64,000 nucleotides of DNA from Aquicoccus sp. G2-2 (GCF_034555965.1 NZ_JAYDCK010000003.1:1178001-1242000); one strand, 5' to 3'; positions 30,386-39,906 are shown, counted from the first letter of the stretch. The notes: generated by a model from the sequence alone, not told the origin. Numbers and translations: made by a program.

Positions 30386-30409
30386 CATCTCGAAAACCTT
30401 AAGGTCGGC

Positions 30410-30679
30410 TTATTCTGCGGCCTCCATTGCCGGAAGAACCGAAATGAAGGTGCGGCCCTTGAGGCCTTTATGGAACGTCACGTTGCCATCGACGGTCGCA
30501 AAGATCGTGTGATCCCGCCCCATGCCAACGCCTTCGCCCGGCCACATCTTCGTGCCGCGTTGCCGCATGATGATGTTCCCGGCAATCACGTTCTCGCCGC
30601 CATATTTCTTGACGCCAAGGCGGCGTCCGGCAGAGTCACGCCCGTTACGGGAGGAACCGCCTGCTTTTTTATGTGCCAT
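30410..30679 (-). CDS. rpmA: 50S ribosomal protein L27
   Basis: 89 aa, normal length. It opens [20 protein letters not shown] and has [18 protein letters not shown] and [16 protein letters not shown]. The N-terminus reaches the peptidyl-transferase centre. No Firmicutes-type N-terminal cleavage extension is present. It follows rplU with a 21-bp spacer. Confidence 0.98.
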   Translation of the reverse strand: MAHKKAGGSSRNGRDSAGRRLGVKKYGGENVIAGNIIMRQRGTKMWPGEGVGMGRDHTIFATVDGNVTFHKGLKGRTFISVLPAMEAAE

Positions 30680-30700
30680 CTCGCTTCTCCTATACCCGTA

Positions 30701-31396
30701 TTACTTAGCCAGTTTCTTGGCTTGTTCAACCCAGCCTTCGCGCTCAATACGGCCTTTGAAGTCGAGCTTCTCGCCCATTTCGGCTGCATCATCGTCCGAC
30801 CATGCCGCGATCTGGGCAAAGGTGGTCACGCCCGCGGCGTGCAATTTCTTCTCAAGCGCCGGACCAACACCGCTCAGCTCCTTAAGATCATCCGCCCCGG
30901 CATCGGCCTTTGCGGCTTTCTTGGGTGCGGCTTTCTTGGGCGCGGCTTTCTTCTCTTCCTTGGCAGGCTTGGCTTCGGCTTTCTTCGCCGGTTTCGGCTT
31001 GGCCTTCGCTTCGGTTGCGGCCACGGCAACAGCAGCCACGGAGCCTGCACCTACAGCAGCCTTCACGCCGGATTTCTCGGCGCCCTTCTCAAGGATCTCG
31101 GTGATCTTCAGCAGGGTCAGTTGCTGACGATGGCCCTTGGTCCGCTTTGAGCTGTGCTTACGGCGGCGGCGTACAAAGTGAATAACCTTGTCACCCTTGA
31201 TCTGCTTGACAACCTCGGCCTGCACGGCGGCCCCATCGACCAGCGGCGCGCCGACAGTGATCTTGTCACCACCCAGCATCAGCACATCATTGAATTGAAT
31301 TTTTTCACCCGCATCGGCAGCCAGTTTCTCAACCGTGAGCGTATCGCCCGATTGGACCTTGTATTGCTTGCCGCCGGTTTTCATCACCGCGAACAT
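30701..31396 (-). CDS. rplU: 50S ribosomal protein L21 with C-terminal HhH-like extension
   Basis: 231 aa, roughly twice the usual 103. Residues 1-105 are canonical L21 ([39 protein letters not shown]). An Ala/Lys/Pro-rich linker follows ([19 protein letters not shown]), then a helix-hairpin-helix module, [20 protein letters not shown] with TFAQIAAW. Such extended L21 proteins are known from Rhodobacteraceae. The tail may contact RNA or DNA; its role is unknown. It is first in the rplU-rpmA unit. Confidence 0.97.
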   Translation of the reverse strand: MFAVMKTGGKQYKVQSGDTLTVEKLAADAGEKIQFNDVLMLGGDKITVGAPLVDGAAVQAEVVKQIKGDKVIHFVRRRRKHSSKRTKGHRQQLTLLKITEILEKGAEKSGVKAAVGAGSVAAVAVAATEAKAKPKPAKKAEAKPAKEEKKAAPKKAAPKKAAKADAGADDLKELSGVGPALEKKLHAAGVTTFAQIAAWSDDDAAEMGEKLDFKGRIEREGWVEQAKKLAK

Positions 31397-31594
31397 TCGC
31401 GCTTTCCTTTTTGCTTCCGCGTTCTTCGGCCCCCTCTCGGGTGTTCCGGGCTTTGCCCGCCTCGAACAGCGCGCCCCTGTCAGGGCGTCATTGAATCATC
31501 AATCCGGGCAAGAATGCCTGCCCGGATGCGCGCTTATCTGCAAATCACGCGCCCAAGTCAAGGGCCGATCCCGGCTTTTTCCCGGCGGTTCGGC

Positions 31595-32470
31595 TCAAAG
31601 GTCTTCGCCCTGCATCTGCTGCGCAATCGCCAGCCCAAGCGCGTATGAAATATCCTCATACATCTGATCGAACCCGGCAAATAACCCCCGGTTAAGCGCC
31701 TTGCCCGCCTCTGTTTTCGACAGGGCGGTATAGCTCTTGATCTGCGCATCACTCAGCGGGGCGTAGGCCATGTAAAGATACGCCATCAGCCATTCATCGG
31801 TATCGGCGCGGGTCTCGTCCTCCTGCTCCCAGACCGCGCTCATCATCTCCTCTTCGCTCATCTCATAAGCGCCGCCATCCACAAGCCCGCGATAAAACCG
31901 CAGATTGGCGTTAAGCGCGCCGGTCACGTTGAACTCAACAAGTTGGTTGGCCTCCACATAGGCCCGCAAAAGGGCGATCCGCGTCGCCTTGGCCGGGTCG
32001 TCCAGCGCCGCGCGATAAGCGGCGCGCGCGGTGTCTTCCGTCTCAGCATCGAGAAAGGCGCGTCTGGCATGAATTTCCTGCGCCACGATCTTGTGGCCGG
32101 TCTCTGAGGTAAAGAACGTCAGCAGCGGCGCAATCTGGTCCGCCGCAATCTCCGCCTTTAGCCCGCGTTCAGTTGAAATGCGCATCTTGTCGAGATCGTA
32201 AATCCGCGTGACCACCGCGTGCCAGATCGCACCGCCGCCGCCCGGCAAGAAATCGGCCCCCACGCCTTCACCAAAGCGTTGCCCTTCAATGCGCATGACC
32301 TCCAGCAGGTCCGACAACCCAAGCGCCTTGTTCAACGAGGCGCGCGCGTCGCTTTCCGCCGTTGTTGCATGGGCCGGCGCCATCGCCACGGCCAGCACGA
32401 ACGCCACCGTCATCACCAGCCAAACCATGCCCGGCACATGCCGCCCACGGCCCTCCCCGCGTCGCCGCAT
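31595..32470 (-). CDS. DUF2059-type secreted protein (second of pair)
   Basis: 291 aa. A basic N-terminus followed by a signal peptide/anchor (MVWLVMTVAFVLAVAMAPAHA) leads a helical domain. LLTFFTSETGHKIVAQEIHA and a C-terminal KTEAGKALNRGLFAGFD match the DUF2059 pattern, in which a helical repeat follows export. Function is unknown. Its ATG shares one base with the stop of the upstream gene (TGATG), so the pair is co-translated and probably paralogous. Confidence 0.75.
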   Translation of the reverse strand: MRRRGEGRGRHVPGMVWLVMTVAFVLAVAMAPAHATTAESDARASLNKALGLSDLLEVMRIEGQRFGEGVGADFLPGGGGAIWHAVVTRIYDLDKMRISTERGLKAEIAADQIAPLLTFFTSETGHKIVAQEIHARRAFLDAETEDTARAAYRAALDDPAKATRIALLRAYVEANQLVEFNVTGALNANLRFYRGLVDGGAYEMSEEEMMSAVWEQEDETRADTDEWLMAYLYMAYAPLSDAQIKSYTALSKTEAGKALNRGLFAGFDQMYEDISYALGLAIAQQMQGEDL

Positions 32471-33354
32471 CAAAGCTCTTCCCCGCGGTCCATCCCGGCC
32501 ATGCGCACCGCGATTGCCTCAAACCGGTTTGCCATCACCTCCCATTGGATCGCGTTCATCAACTGGTAAACCTTCTGCATGCGCGGATCGCGCAGCACCG
32601 CGTCGTATTTTTGCAGGTCTTCGTCGCTGAAATCGCGATAGGTATAGGCCGAGCTTTGCAGCGCAGATTCATCCAGCCGCTCCTTCAGCCCCTCCGCGTC
32701 CTTGCTCAGCATGGCGCGCAACGCCTGCTCATTCAGCTTAAGATCAATCACCCCGGCATCGTCTGCCGCCATCAGGAAGCGCAGCTGCAACTCAACCGCC
32801 GCCTTCGCCCCCAACCCGTCGCTGTCCACCGCCGCATTCATCTTCTTCAGCAGCGTCACCCGCGCCGGGTTGTCCTTTTGCATGGCGCTCAGCAGTTCTT
32901 CACCCTCCTGTCGGCGGGCGGCGTCGTCCTCGACCATGTGCGACGCATTCTCCGCCTCAACCAACCGCTGCCCCAAGGGCGAGGCATAGAAATCCGCCGC
33001 ATAACTCAGCAATTCCTCGTCCAGCGCCGGTTCAAGAATATCAAGCGCCATCTCCCGCATCCGGACCGGCGCAAACACTTCCTTCACGGCCTGGGTCCAT
33101 TGCATCCCGAATTCCCCGGCCTTCATGCCCAGCATCATCGGCGCATCCTTGGCCGAAAGCGCAATCGAATTAAGCGCCACATCAAAGCCCGTCACATGCA
33201 AAAAGGCCTCCGCCTTGGCCCGCTCCACCGCCGCCCGCACAGGCAGCGCCGCCGCCAGCATGAACGCCAACGCGACCACCAGCCCGGTAAACGCCACCGC
33301 AAAAGCGCCGCCCCTGCCCTGCCCTCGCTCCACATCTGCCATCGCTTGTCTCAT
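32470..33354 (-). CDS. DUF2059-type secreted protein (first of pair)
   Basis: 294 aa. A membrane/signal segment (FAVAFTGLVVALAFMLAAAL) follows a short basic start. The helical remainder carries DEELLSYAADFYASPLGQRL and DFSDEDLQKYDAVLRDPRMQ, similar in layout to its downstream neighbour and to DUF2059. The start at 33354 has GAGGAG upstream and gives MRQAMADVERG; the open frame continuing to 33579 would cross the tRNA gene and is rejected. No function is known. Confidence 0.72.
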   Translation of the reverse strand: MRQAMADVERGQGRGGAFAVAFTGLVVALAFMLAAALPVRAAVERAKAEAFLHVTGFDVALNSIALSAKDAPMMLGMKAGEFGMQWTQAVKEVFAPVRMREMALDILEPALDEELLSYAADFYASPLGQRLVEAENASHMVEDDAARRQEGEELLSAMQKDNPARVTLLKKMNAAVDSDGLGAKAAVELQLRFLMAADDAGVIDLKLNEQALRAMLSKDAEGLKERLDESALQSSAYTYRDFSDEDLQKYDAVLRDPRMQKVYQLMNAIQWEVMANRFEAIAVRMAGMDRGEEL

Positions 33355-33524
33355 GATCCTCTCCTCGGTCTTTAAGCCGGTTGCACCTGCGACTTTAGTA
33401 CCTACGCCTTTTAGCGCATGAAACAATGGTCCTGCCTTCAATTCAAAGTTATCGGCATCAATTGGCGGAATCGATGCTTGCATGGTCACGGGATCGCGAT
33501 TAAACGACAGCTCCAGACCCCCGC

Positions 33525-33614
33525 GGAGAGGTGCCGGAGTGGTCGAACGGGGCGGTCTCGAAAACCGTTGATCCTTCACGGGATCCCAGGGTTCGAATCC
33601 CTGTCTCTCCGCCA
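33525..33614 (+). tRNA. tRNA-Ser (anticodon CGA)
   Basis: 90-nt class II tRNA with encoded CCA. Acceptor GGAGAGG pairs with CCTCTCC-type 3' sequence (CTCTCC then GCCA). The anticodon stem GCGGT/ACCGT encloses loop CTCGAAA, giving anticodon CGA for UCG codons. A long variable arm (GATCCTTCACGGGATC) and T-arm GGGTTCGAATCCC are present. Its 3' end is the attachment site of the 14-kb element to its right and remains intact. Confidence 0.95.
33591..33614 (+). repeat. attL: 3' end of tRNA-Ser
   Basis: The last 24 bases of the tRNA (from GTTCGAATCC to the CCA) recur at 47612-47635 with one C/T difference. This is the usual signature of tyrosine-recombinase integration into a tRNA 3' end. Confidence 0.92.
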
Positions 33615-33693
33615 GATTTCCCGTCGCTGACTGCGATAAACATCAGTAAAATAAGGCTCTTTGAGCCACACAACCCCTGACAGCGCCCGCTTT

Positions 33694-33718
33694 TTGCTAC
33701 ACATTTTGCTACACAATT
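33694..33718 (+). repeat. Putative integrase arm-type site, left
   Basis: A 25-bp sequence made of two TTGCTACACA units (TTGCTACACA then TTTTGCTACACAATT) is identical to 47514-47538 in the same orientation. It begins 79 bp inside the attL core, the distance expected for arm-type binding sites. Confidence 0.7.
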
Positions 33719-33757
33719 TTGGAGATTCGTAGGATATTTTTTTGATCCTCGAAGGCA

Positions 33758-33800
33758 GGCGCGCCGACATCTGTAGCAGCAGAAGTGTCGCCGGCGCGCC
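33758..33800 (-). terminator. Hairpin after island gene 33832-34272
   Basis: GGCGCGCC-GACA pairs with TGTC-(GCC bulge)-GGCGCGCC around a 16-nt loop. It lies 32 bp beyond the stop of the minus-strand unknown gene, so a transcription-end role is plausible; there is no T tract on that strand. Confidence 0.4.
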
Positions 33801-33831
33801 CTGACGCGGGTGTTCCGGCCCGCGTGTTCGA

Positions 33832-34272
33832 TCAGGCTGCGGCGCGCAGCCCTTCCAGCGCTTTCTCGGCCCGCACGATGTCGCGCACCGCCGTCAGCGT
33901 CGCATAGAGTTCGATGAGCACCGCGAGCGCGTTGGAGAGGCGGTCAGCGTCAGGCGTGAGCCGTTCCTGGGCCCAGGTCTTGTAATCCGAAACATTCTCC
34001 GGGCTGTGGTCGTAGCGGGTCTCCACATAGGTGCCCTCGAGGATCTCGGCGTCGAGCACGCCGATGAGATCGCGCAGCATCGTCAGAGTGTCTCTCTCGA
34101 AGATTGCCCCACGGCGCAGGCGCTCGGCGAGCGCCTTGGCATCCTGCGTGGGCTCGGGGGCGATGAGGTCGAGGACATCTTGCTCGATGCCCGTCACGGC
34201 GGCACGGGCCAGCGGGAAGCAGGAGGCCGCCATTTCGGTGATCTCATCGGCGGAGGTGAATGGCATTTCCAT
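33832..34272 (-). CDS. Island protein of unknown function (helical, 146 aa)
   Basis: 146 aa starting MEMPFTSADEITEMAASCFP. It is predicted mostly helical and acidic-rich (ERLRRGAIFERDTLTMLRDL; DADRLSNALAVLIELYATLT). No transmembrane segment or catalytic motif is seen and no family is recognised. It lies 81 bp downstream of the PemK/MazF-like gene on the same strand, so the two may share a transcript; the toxin-antitoxin order would be reversed from the norm. Composition is GC-rich like the chromosome. Confidence 0.68.
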   Translation of the reverse strand: MEMPFTSADEITEMAASCFPLARAAVTGIEQDVLDLIAPEPTQDAKALAERLRRGAIFERDTLTMLRDLIGVLDAEILEGTYVETRYDHSPENVSDYKTWAQERLTPDADRLSNALAVLIELYATLTAVRDIVRAEKALEGLRAAA

Positions 34273-34353
34273 TTGTCTGTATCCTTGTTTTGGTTGAGGT
34301 GTGGGGGCGCCCGAAGGCGTGGTTCCCTATCGGAAACCGCGATCTTCGTGCGA

Positions 34354-34833
34354 TCACCGCGCCTGTTCCCGGCGGCGTTCTTCGCGGTAGTGGGCGGCGA
34401 TATCCGCCTCGGCCTGGATTTTTGCGCGGATGGCGTTCATCTGCTCCATCAATGCCTCGTCGAGACATCCGATCAGCGGCGAGGTGCTGCCGTCCGGGCA
34501 GTCGAAGCCTTTGCTCTTCACACTCACGAAGATGCGCCGGGCGCAAACGAAGCGCGTCGACTTGTTGAGGCCGGCATGCGCCCTCGATTTCGGCTGCTTG
34601 ACAATCAGCTCGTAGCCGCGATTGGCGCGGCCATTGGATGAGGTGCCATAGGCGAGTTCGACAAAGCATTCCGCGCCCCGCCTGCGGACATCGAGCACCA
34701 GACAGGGCCGCCGTTTGGGCGGCTCCTGGTCGGTGCTGTTAGCGACAGGAAAGCGGAACAGCACGACATCGCCGCGCTGAGGATTGGCGGCCCAGTCAAG
34801 GGCCGGAACGAGGGGTTGGGGGTCGTGAAACAT
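34354..34833 (-). CDS. PemK/MazF-like protein
   Basis: 159 aa. The N-terminal part has the PemK/MazF beta-barrel pattern: RGDVVLFRFPVANST, then PPKRRPCLVLDVRRRG and FVELAYGTSS. MazF toxins are mRNA interferases, usually about 110 aa. The extra C-terminal region (about residues 100-159, with helix EALMEQMNAIRAKIQAEADI) is not in canonical MazF. No antitoxin-like gene precedes it. Regulatory or solitary MazF-like proteins on mobile elements are an alternative. It is divergent from the HTH-methyltransferase cassette. Confidence 0.7.
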   Translation of the reverse strand: MFHDPQPLVPALDWAANPQRGDVVLFRFPVANSTDQEPPKRRPCLVLDVRRRGAECFVELAYGTSSNGRANRGYELIVKQPKSRAHAGLNKSTRFVCARRIFVSVKSKGFDCPDGSTSPLIGCLDEALMEQMNAIRAKIQAEADIAAHYREERRREQAR

Positions 34834-35169
34834 CTGGGGTCTCCTTGGTGTGAAAAATCGACACCAGCGGTGGAAACCCTTACGAAGAAGGCTTCCGTTT
34901 TGCTGCGCGTCGCAAGAAGCGCGCGGCAGAACGGAAGCCGGGACCGGGAGAGCGGCGAGAGGGTGTCCCTCTCGTCAAAACCTGGATCGATGATTGTTCA
35001 GCACGATGTGCAGAGAGCCGTCATTCGCCGCAAGTGCAGGGTCTTCAGCTAAAGCAAATAAGAGCAGATAGTGTTTGGCCTCACCCTATGCCGCGGCAGG
35101 GGCTCAGTTGCGTGGGGGGCCAATATTGAGAGCTGGACCCACTAGAGTAAGTATGATACCCGCTTTAGA
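34834..35169. other. Divergent intergenic region with 20-bp-stem hairpin
   Basis: 336 bp between the PemK-like gene and the HTH gene. It contains hairpin 34890-34939 (separate entry) and an AT-rich stretch (35050-35165) likely to hold the promoter of the methyltransferase cassette. No convincing gene was seen. Confidence 0.5.
34890..34939 (+). repeat. Hairpin A: 20-bp stem, loop TCGCAAGAAG
   Basis: Left arm GGCTTCCGTTTTGCTGCGCG and right arm CGCGCGGCAGAACGGAAGCC pair over 20 bp. Two positions are U-G wobbles if read as plus-strand RNA, but would be A-C mismatches on the minus strand. The 10-nt loop TCGCAAGAAG is identical to that of hairpin B at 41443-41492, while the stems share only the loop-proximal GCG/CGC pairs. 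Confidence 0.75.
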
Positions 35170-35622
35170 ATGAGGATGTTTCAATCGTTCCAGATGGTCG
35201 AGTTAACCGGACTTACGAAGAGCCAGCTTCGTGAATGGTGCAGTGTGCGTCAGCTGCTGCCACCTGACATTGCGCCTGAAGGCCCCGGTACGCATGCCAT
35301 GTTTACATGGCAAACCGCCATAGCGCTTAGAGTTCTGAAGAGTATTCAGGATGACTGGGCTGGAACTGTATCAGCTTGGGCCCCAGTTATAAGAGACTTT
35401 CGGGCCGAGATCAAAAGAACGTCATTTCCGACACTGTTCGGAAATGCCGTAATATTCGACAGCCTGACTTCGATGACAATCCAACAAGAGCTTGAAATGA
35501 CAACAGGGCCCGGAATTCTTGCGGTTCCATTGAGCCCTCACCTTGAAGTCTTGGCAACAAAGCTTGCTATACCGTTACCCGATCAGCTTCCGCTGTTTCC
35601 TCCAATGTCGGTGAAAGTATGA
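35170..35622 (+). CDS. MerR-like HTH protein, first gene of methyltransferase cassette
   Basis: 150 aa. The N-terminal part, MVELTGLTKSQLREWCSVRQ followed by HAMFTWQTAIALRVLKSI, resembles a MerR/HTH-17 DNA-binding domain. The rest (FPTLFGNAVIFDSLTSMTIQ and a C-terminal tail) has no known match. It probably regulates the cassette or helps the methyltransferase choose its targets. Its stop overlaps the methyltransferase ATG by 4 bp (ATGA), so the two are coupled. Codon use is AT-rich compared with the chromosome. Confidence 0.75.
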   Translation: MRMFQSFQMVELTGLTKSQLREWCSVRQLLPPDIAPEGPGTHAMFTWQTAIALRVLKSIQDDWAGTVSAWAPVIRDFRAEIKRTSFPTLFGNAVIFDSLTSMTIQQELEMTTGPGILAVPLSPHLEVLATKLAIPLPDQLPLFPPMSVKV

Positions 35623-38048
35623 TCCCTAACATAACAAACGAATGGGCAAGTCAGTTTGGCTTGGCTGTCGCCCCGCTGTTTTCGCCAACGGAAATTGACT
35701 CTTCGAATTCCCATAACGTTCTTCTTGATGGAGGTCTTGGTAGCTTTGCCCTTTCTGTCGGAGAAGCTGCGGAAGAGCACCGTGACAGTTTCAAGTCCTG
35801 GTCTTGGTCAAGCAATTTGGCCCATCACGTTGCGCTCAATGACAAACAAGTTCACGTTTCGAGATGGGATAAAGCTGATGTCGAAGTTCTAACTCGATCA
35901 AGCGTCGAAAAGCGACTTGGTGCGTTTTATAAGTACCTGATTGCAGACAAAGTTCGATCCAATCAACGGGTCACAAATCACTTCCTTGACCTATTTCGCA
36001 GTATGCGTTCCGTCATATCCGATGCGGGTCGTAACGATCATTTGTCCGTAAGTGCCTTCTTGGCATTTATCGAGAGCCAGACGGATACCGAAGAACAATC
36101 CAGTGAAGGACTCGAGCTCCTAAAGAGTCTGTCACCTTCGAGCCTGGCCAATCTGCGCGAACGGGCGTCGCAGCTGGATGTTTTCTCTTCATCTCTCAAA
36201 TTGCTTCCGCGACTGGCAATTCGTCACGCTGGAAGTGAAATTTTTCAGGAAGCACACTACGAGTTTCTAAGGGCCCCGTCTCCCGACTTGTTCGGCTATG
36301 TAGGGCCTGCGGAAACAAGTTCCAAAACCCGAGGAGGTGCTCACTTCACGCCTCCTGCGCTAGCCCGAAGTTTGTGTGAACAGACGCTTCATCAAATTGA
36401 AAACGTACACGAACGCAATCAGCTCACAATATTGGATCCTGCTTGCGGATCTGGGGCTTTCTTGCATGAAGCAGCACGTACCCTTCAACGAATGGGCTTT
36501 ATGGGAAAGCTCCGTTTAGTTGGCCGGGACATCTCGCAACCTGCGATTTGCATGGCAGAGTTTGCACTGAGACACGCAAGGATGGATTGGTCGCCGGCCG
36601 GCGGTATTGAAGTTGATCTGCGCTCAAGCGACTCCCTGCAAGGCGACATGCCTGCGGCTGATGTTGTCTTGATGAACCCGCCATTCGTTTCGTGGGCTTC
36701 TCTGGACCAAAACCAGAGAGAGCTGATGCGGAATATACTTGGCAGATCTCTTTCGGGACGCGCCGATCTTAGTATGGCATTTGTGACAAAGGCACTTGCT
36801 TCGATCAATGATGGTGGGGTGCTCGGCGCGTTGCTGCCGTCTAGTTTGCTTACCTTGCAGGCTGCTGAAGCTTGGCGAGCATCGCTTCTTGACCATGGCA
36901 CACTCCGGCTGATCGCGTCACTGGGAGACCACGGATTATTCTCTCATGCCTTGGTTTCGGTATCTGCAATGGTGATTGATAAAGGTGTGTCCAAATCTCA
37001 TAAGCCTCCAGTGAGGGCACTGATAGCATCAAACAGTAAAGAAGCGACCGGAGAAGCCCTGCGCGCCCTTAGACGAGGAAACTCGTCTCAACACGCAGCC
37101 GCATCAGCTCCAACTTGGCGGCTCTTTGATCTGAATTATGACACTTTTGAAAAACGCCCGACCTGGCGATTGATGCGGCCAGAGATGGAGCGGCTCGTTG
37201 GCAATGTCATTGCCGCAGGGGCGCGGCCAATAGACGCCTTGTTCGACGTAAAACAGGGTGTTCGCACCGGTAGCAACAAAGTGTTTTTGCTGAACAGAGC
37301 CGACTTTCTCGATCTGCCTGAAACGGAGCGGGTTTTCTTCAGGCCTGCCATAATCAATGAATCGATTTCCGCTGGCAGAATTGCATCAGAGCACTGGGTG
37401 TTTTATCCTTACGGTCAACTGGCATCTGAGCTTCAATCAGAGTCTGACCTAGCTACGAAAGTGAGCCGCTACTACTCTAGGTTCCTAAAGCCCAACAAGA
37501 CAGCGCTGACGCAAAGATCCAGCATCACACGTTCTGGTCGGTCGGATTGGTGGGGACTTTCAGAAAGACGAACATGGTCCTTGAATGGCTGCCCAAGAAT
37601 TGTGTCAAAATACTTTGGGGGGACTGGCGGGTTTTCCGCCGACATCGATGCTGAGTATGTGGTGGTGCAAGGGCATGCATGGCTGCCCCGGTGGCTTCCA
37701 ACTGATGAACAGTATGTTGACCAAGAACTCGATGACGCGAGCAAGCTAACGCTGGAGACGGTCCTGTATGCTTATTCTGCATTGATGAATTCGGCTGGCT
37801 TTAGCTCGATCATTGAAATTTTCTCGCCTCACGTTGCAGGCGGTCAGTTTGATTTGAGCCCAAGGTACGTCAACTCGATCCCAATCCCAGACTTGCCGTC
37901 CATTGTCGCGGATATGGACGGAGGGAGAATCGTCGGGCAGCTTGCTCGGCTTGGGCGGGAGCCGCGACCTGAAAACAGCTCCTGGCGCGCAAGAGTTGAA
38001 AGTCTAGTAGAGGACTTGTACGGCACTCAGCTAGTCTTTGAGGAGTAG
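35619..38048 (+). CDS. N6-adenine DNA methyltransferase with C-terminal specificity domain
   Basis: 809 aa. A 230-residue N-terminal region without recognised motifs precedes the MTase core: GGAHFTPPALARSLCEQTL (motif X), LTILDPACGSGAFLHEAA (motif I, SAM binding) and DVVLMNPPFVSWASL (motif IV NPPF, adenine-N6 type). The C-terminal half has a TaqI/Eco57I-like target-recognition region (LFDVKQGVRTGSNKVFLLN; FSPHVAGGQFDLSPRYVNSI). No PD-(D/E)XK nuclease motif is evident, so cleavage, if any, needs a partner. It is flanked by tightly linked HTH and unknown genes; a phage-defence or epigenetic role is inferred. Confidence 0.88.
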   Translation: MIPNITNEWASQFGLAVAPLFSPTEIDSSNSHNVLLDGGLGSFALSVGEAAEEHRDSFKSWSWSSNLAHHVALNDKQVHVSRWDKADVEVLTRSSVEKRLGAFYKYLIADKVRSNQRVTNHFLDLFRSMRSVISDAGRNDHLSVSAFLAFIESQTDTEEQSSEGLELLKSLSPSSLANLRERASQLDVFSSSLKLLPRLAIRHAGSEIFQEAHYEFLRAPSPDLFGYVGPAETSSKTRGGAHFTPPALARSLCEQTLHQIENVHERNQLTILDPACGSGAFLHEAARTLQRMGFMGKLRLVGRDISQPAICMAEFALRHARMDWSPAGGIEVDLRSSDSLQGDMPAADVVLMNPPFVSWASLDQNQRELMRNILGRSLSGRADLSMAFVTKALASINDGGVLGALLPSSLLTLQAAEAWRASLLDHGTLRLIASLGDHGLFSHALVSVSAMVIDKGVSKSHKPPVRALIASNSKEATGEALRALRRGNSSQHAAASAPTWRLFDLNYDTFEKRPTWRLMRPEMERLVGNVIAAGARPIDALFDVKQGVRTGSNKVFLLNRADFLDLPETERVFFRPAIINESISAGRIASEHWVFYPYGQLASELQSESDLATKVSRYYSRFLKPNKTALTQRSSITRSGRSDWWGLSERRTWSLNGCPRIVSKYFGGTGGFSADIDAEYVVVQGHAWLPRWLPTDEQYVDQELDDASKLTLETVLYAYSALMNSAGFSSIIEIFSPHVAGGQFDLSPRYVNSIPIPDLPSIVADMDGGRIVGQLARLGREPRPENSSWRARVESLVEDLYGTQLVFEE

Positions 38049-38338
38049 TCAATTTGGCGAAGACTTCTGCCGTCAATAAGCCGCTGACAGTCGTTGAAAG
38101 AAACCTGAGGCAGCATTTTGCTCAGACTAAAACAGCGTTACGGACGGTTCTTGATAAAGGTCACGAACTCTCGCTAGACGAGACTTGGTCTCAGGAAACG
38201 GTCACAGCAGGGCTGGTTGGACCGGGCTGTGAAAGAATAGCAAGGAACCGTGGCGGAAGCGACAACACTATAGACATTCTGAAAGTTACACCGGATCTCT
38301 ATGCTTGGCTAGGATACAATGAAAGCTGGGCATTCTCA

Positions 38339-38346
38339 GGTATGGT
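38339..38346 (+). repeat. IS66 target site duplication, left
   Basis: GGTATGGT, repeated at 40813-40820 on the other side of the IS. Codons GGT ATG GT(A) belong to the interrupted gene. Confidence 0.9.
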
Positions 38347-38376
38347 GTATCCGTCCGGTCCCGCAGCGCTTGACGC

Positions 38377-39906
38377 CTATTGCGGCGCCCAGTTCCAAGG
38401 GGCGAGTTCTTCGATGCGGTTGATCTTGTGATCTGCGATACGCTCGAGAACCCAAGTAAGCCAGGCTTCGGGATTGACGTTGTTCATGCGGGCGGTTTCG
38501 ATGAGCGTGTAGGCGATCGCCGCGGCCTTGCCGCCACCTTTTGAGCCCATGAAGAGGTAATTTTTCCTGCCAAGGGTCAGGGGTCTGATTGACCGCTCGC
38601 AGATATTGTTGTCCAGTTCCAGCTGTCCGTTCTCGAGGTATGGCCGCGCCTTGGGAATGCGACCGAGCGCGTAGCGGATCGCCTCGGCCAGCTTGGTCTT
38701 TCCGGATATTTTTGGCAGTTGCTGCTTCAGCCAGCCTTCCAGTTCATCGAAGACCGGCTTCGCCTGTGCCTGCCGCAGGGCGACGCGTTCGTCGGGGGAT
38801 TTGTAGCGCGCCTCCTTTTCCACACCATAGAGCCTGGCAATCCGTTCGATGGCGCCCCTGGCGATGACGGACCCATCGCGCTCGAAGACATCCACGAACT
38901 TGCGGCGGACATGAACCATGCAGGCTTGTTCCGTGGCGAGGCCTTCGCCAAACAGGCCATTGAAGCCGGTGAAGCCGTCGGCATGCACGGTGCCCTTGTA
39001 GCCCGAGAGGTGGGCAGAGGGGTGCTGTCCTTTCCGGTCCACGCTGAACTGATACCACGCGCAGGGCGGCGCCTGTCCGCACCATGGCCTCTCGTCGCGG
39101 ACGTAACTCCAGAGCCGCGCGGTATGGGCCTTGCCTGTCTTCGCACCGGTCTGCATCTTGACCGGGGTGTCGTCGGCAAACACGGCGGGCCCGGCGCGCA
39201 CCAGCTTGCCGATATGCTCGGCCAACGGTTCCAGCAACGCCGTTGAACGCCCGACCCAGTCGGTGAGCGTCGATCGGTGCAGGTCGAGCTTCTCGCGCGC
39301 GTAGATCTCCGACTGCCGGTATAATGGCAGATGATCGCAATACTTGCCGACCAGCACATGCGCGAGAAGACCGGGGCCGGCGCGGCCGCGCTCGATGGGG
39401 CGGCTCGGCAACGGTGCCTGCGCGAAGGTCTCGCAGCAGCTGCAGGCCATGCGCGGACGCACGATCTGGCGGACGACGAAGCGCCCCGGGATGTATTCCA
39501 GTTCCTGCGTCACCTCCTCGCCGACTGGGCGCAGGGCGCCGCCACACGAGGCGCAGGCATCGCCCGGAGACAAGACCTCGGTCTGTCGCTCGAGATGATC
39601 GGGCAGCGGGGCACGGCTGTGTTGCCGTTTGGCGGGCCTGTCGGATTGCGCCGCATCGTCGTCCGCACCGGTTTCGTCATGCTTCGCCTGAGCCGCCCGC
39701 GCGATCTCGGTGTCTTCCTGCAGGTCGAAGGCCAGCTGATCGAGGCTTTCGGATTTCGACCCGAACCGCGCCTTGCGATGGGCCGCCAGCTGCCCTTGCA
39801 GGTCTTCCACCTTCAGGGTCAGAGACTTGATCTCCTCGCCCATCAGGGCGACCAGACCCTTCAGGTCTTCGGCATCGTCCGGCAGGGATTTCAGCGTCTC
39901 CAGCAT
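38377..39906 (-). CDS. tnpC: IS66 transposase TnpC
   Basis: 509 aa IS66 transposase. An N-terminal coiled-coil region ([20 protein letters not shown]), a zinc-finger segment ([17 protein letters not shown]), and the DDE domain are visible: FADDTPVKM (first Asp), [12 protein letters not shown] (second Asp) and [20 protein letters not shown] (Glu). It ends NWAPQ 30 bp inside the IS end. The ATG at 39906 is used; the frame upstream to 40149 overlaps tnpB in another frame. Confidence 0.95.
   Translation of the reverse strand: MLETLKSLPDDAEDLKGLVALMGEEIKSLTLKVEDLQGQLAAHRKARFGSKSESLDQLAFDLQEDTEIARAAQAKHDETGADDDAAQSDRPAKRQHSRAPLPDHLERQTEVLSPGDACASCGGALRPVGEEVTQELEYIPGRFVVRQIVRPRMACSCCETFAQAPLPSRPIERGRAGPGLLAHVLVGKYCDHLPLYRQSEIYAREKLDLHRSTLTDWVGRSTALLEPLAEHIGKLVRAGPAVFADDTPVKMQTGAKTGKAHTARLWSYVRDERPWCGQAPPCAWYQFSVDRKGQHPSAHLSGYKGTVHADGFTGFNGLFGEGLATEQACMVHVRRKFVDVFERDGSVIARGAIERIARLYGVEKEARYKSPDERVALRQAQAKPVFDELEGWLKQQLPKISGKTKLAEAIRYALGRIPKARPYLENGQLELDNNICERSIRPLTLGRKNYLFMGSKGGGKAAAIAYTLIETARMNNVNPEAWLTWVLERIADHKINRIEELAPWNWAPQ

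Noticed and set aside
33354-33579. Upstream extension of the first DUF2059 gene
   Set aside because: It would run through the tRNA-Ser gene on the opposite strand; GAGGAG before 33354 supports the shorter form.
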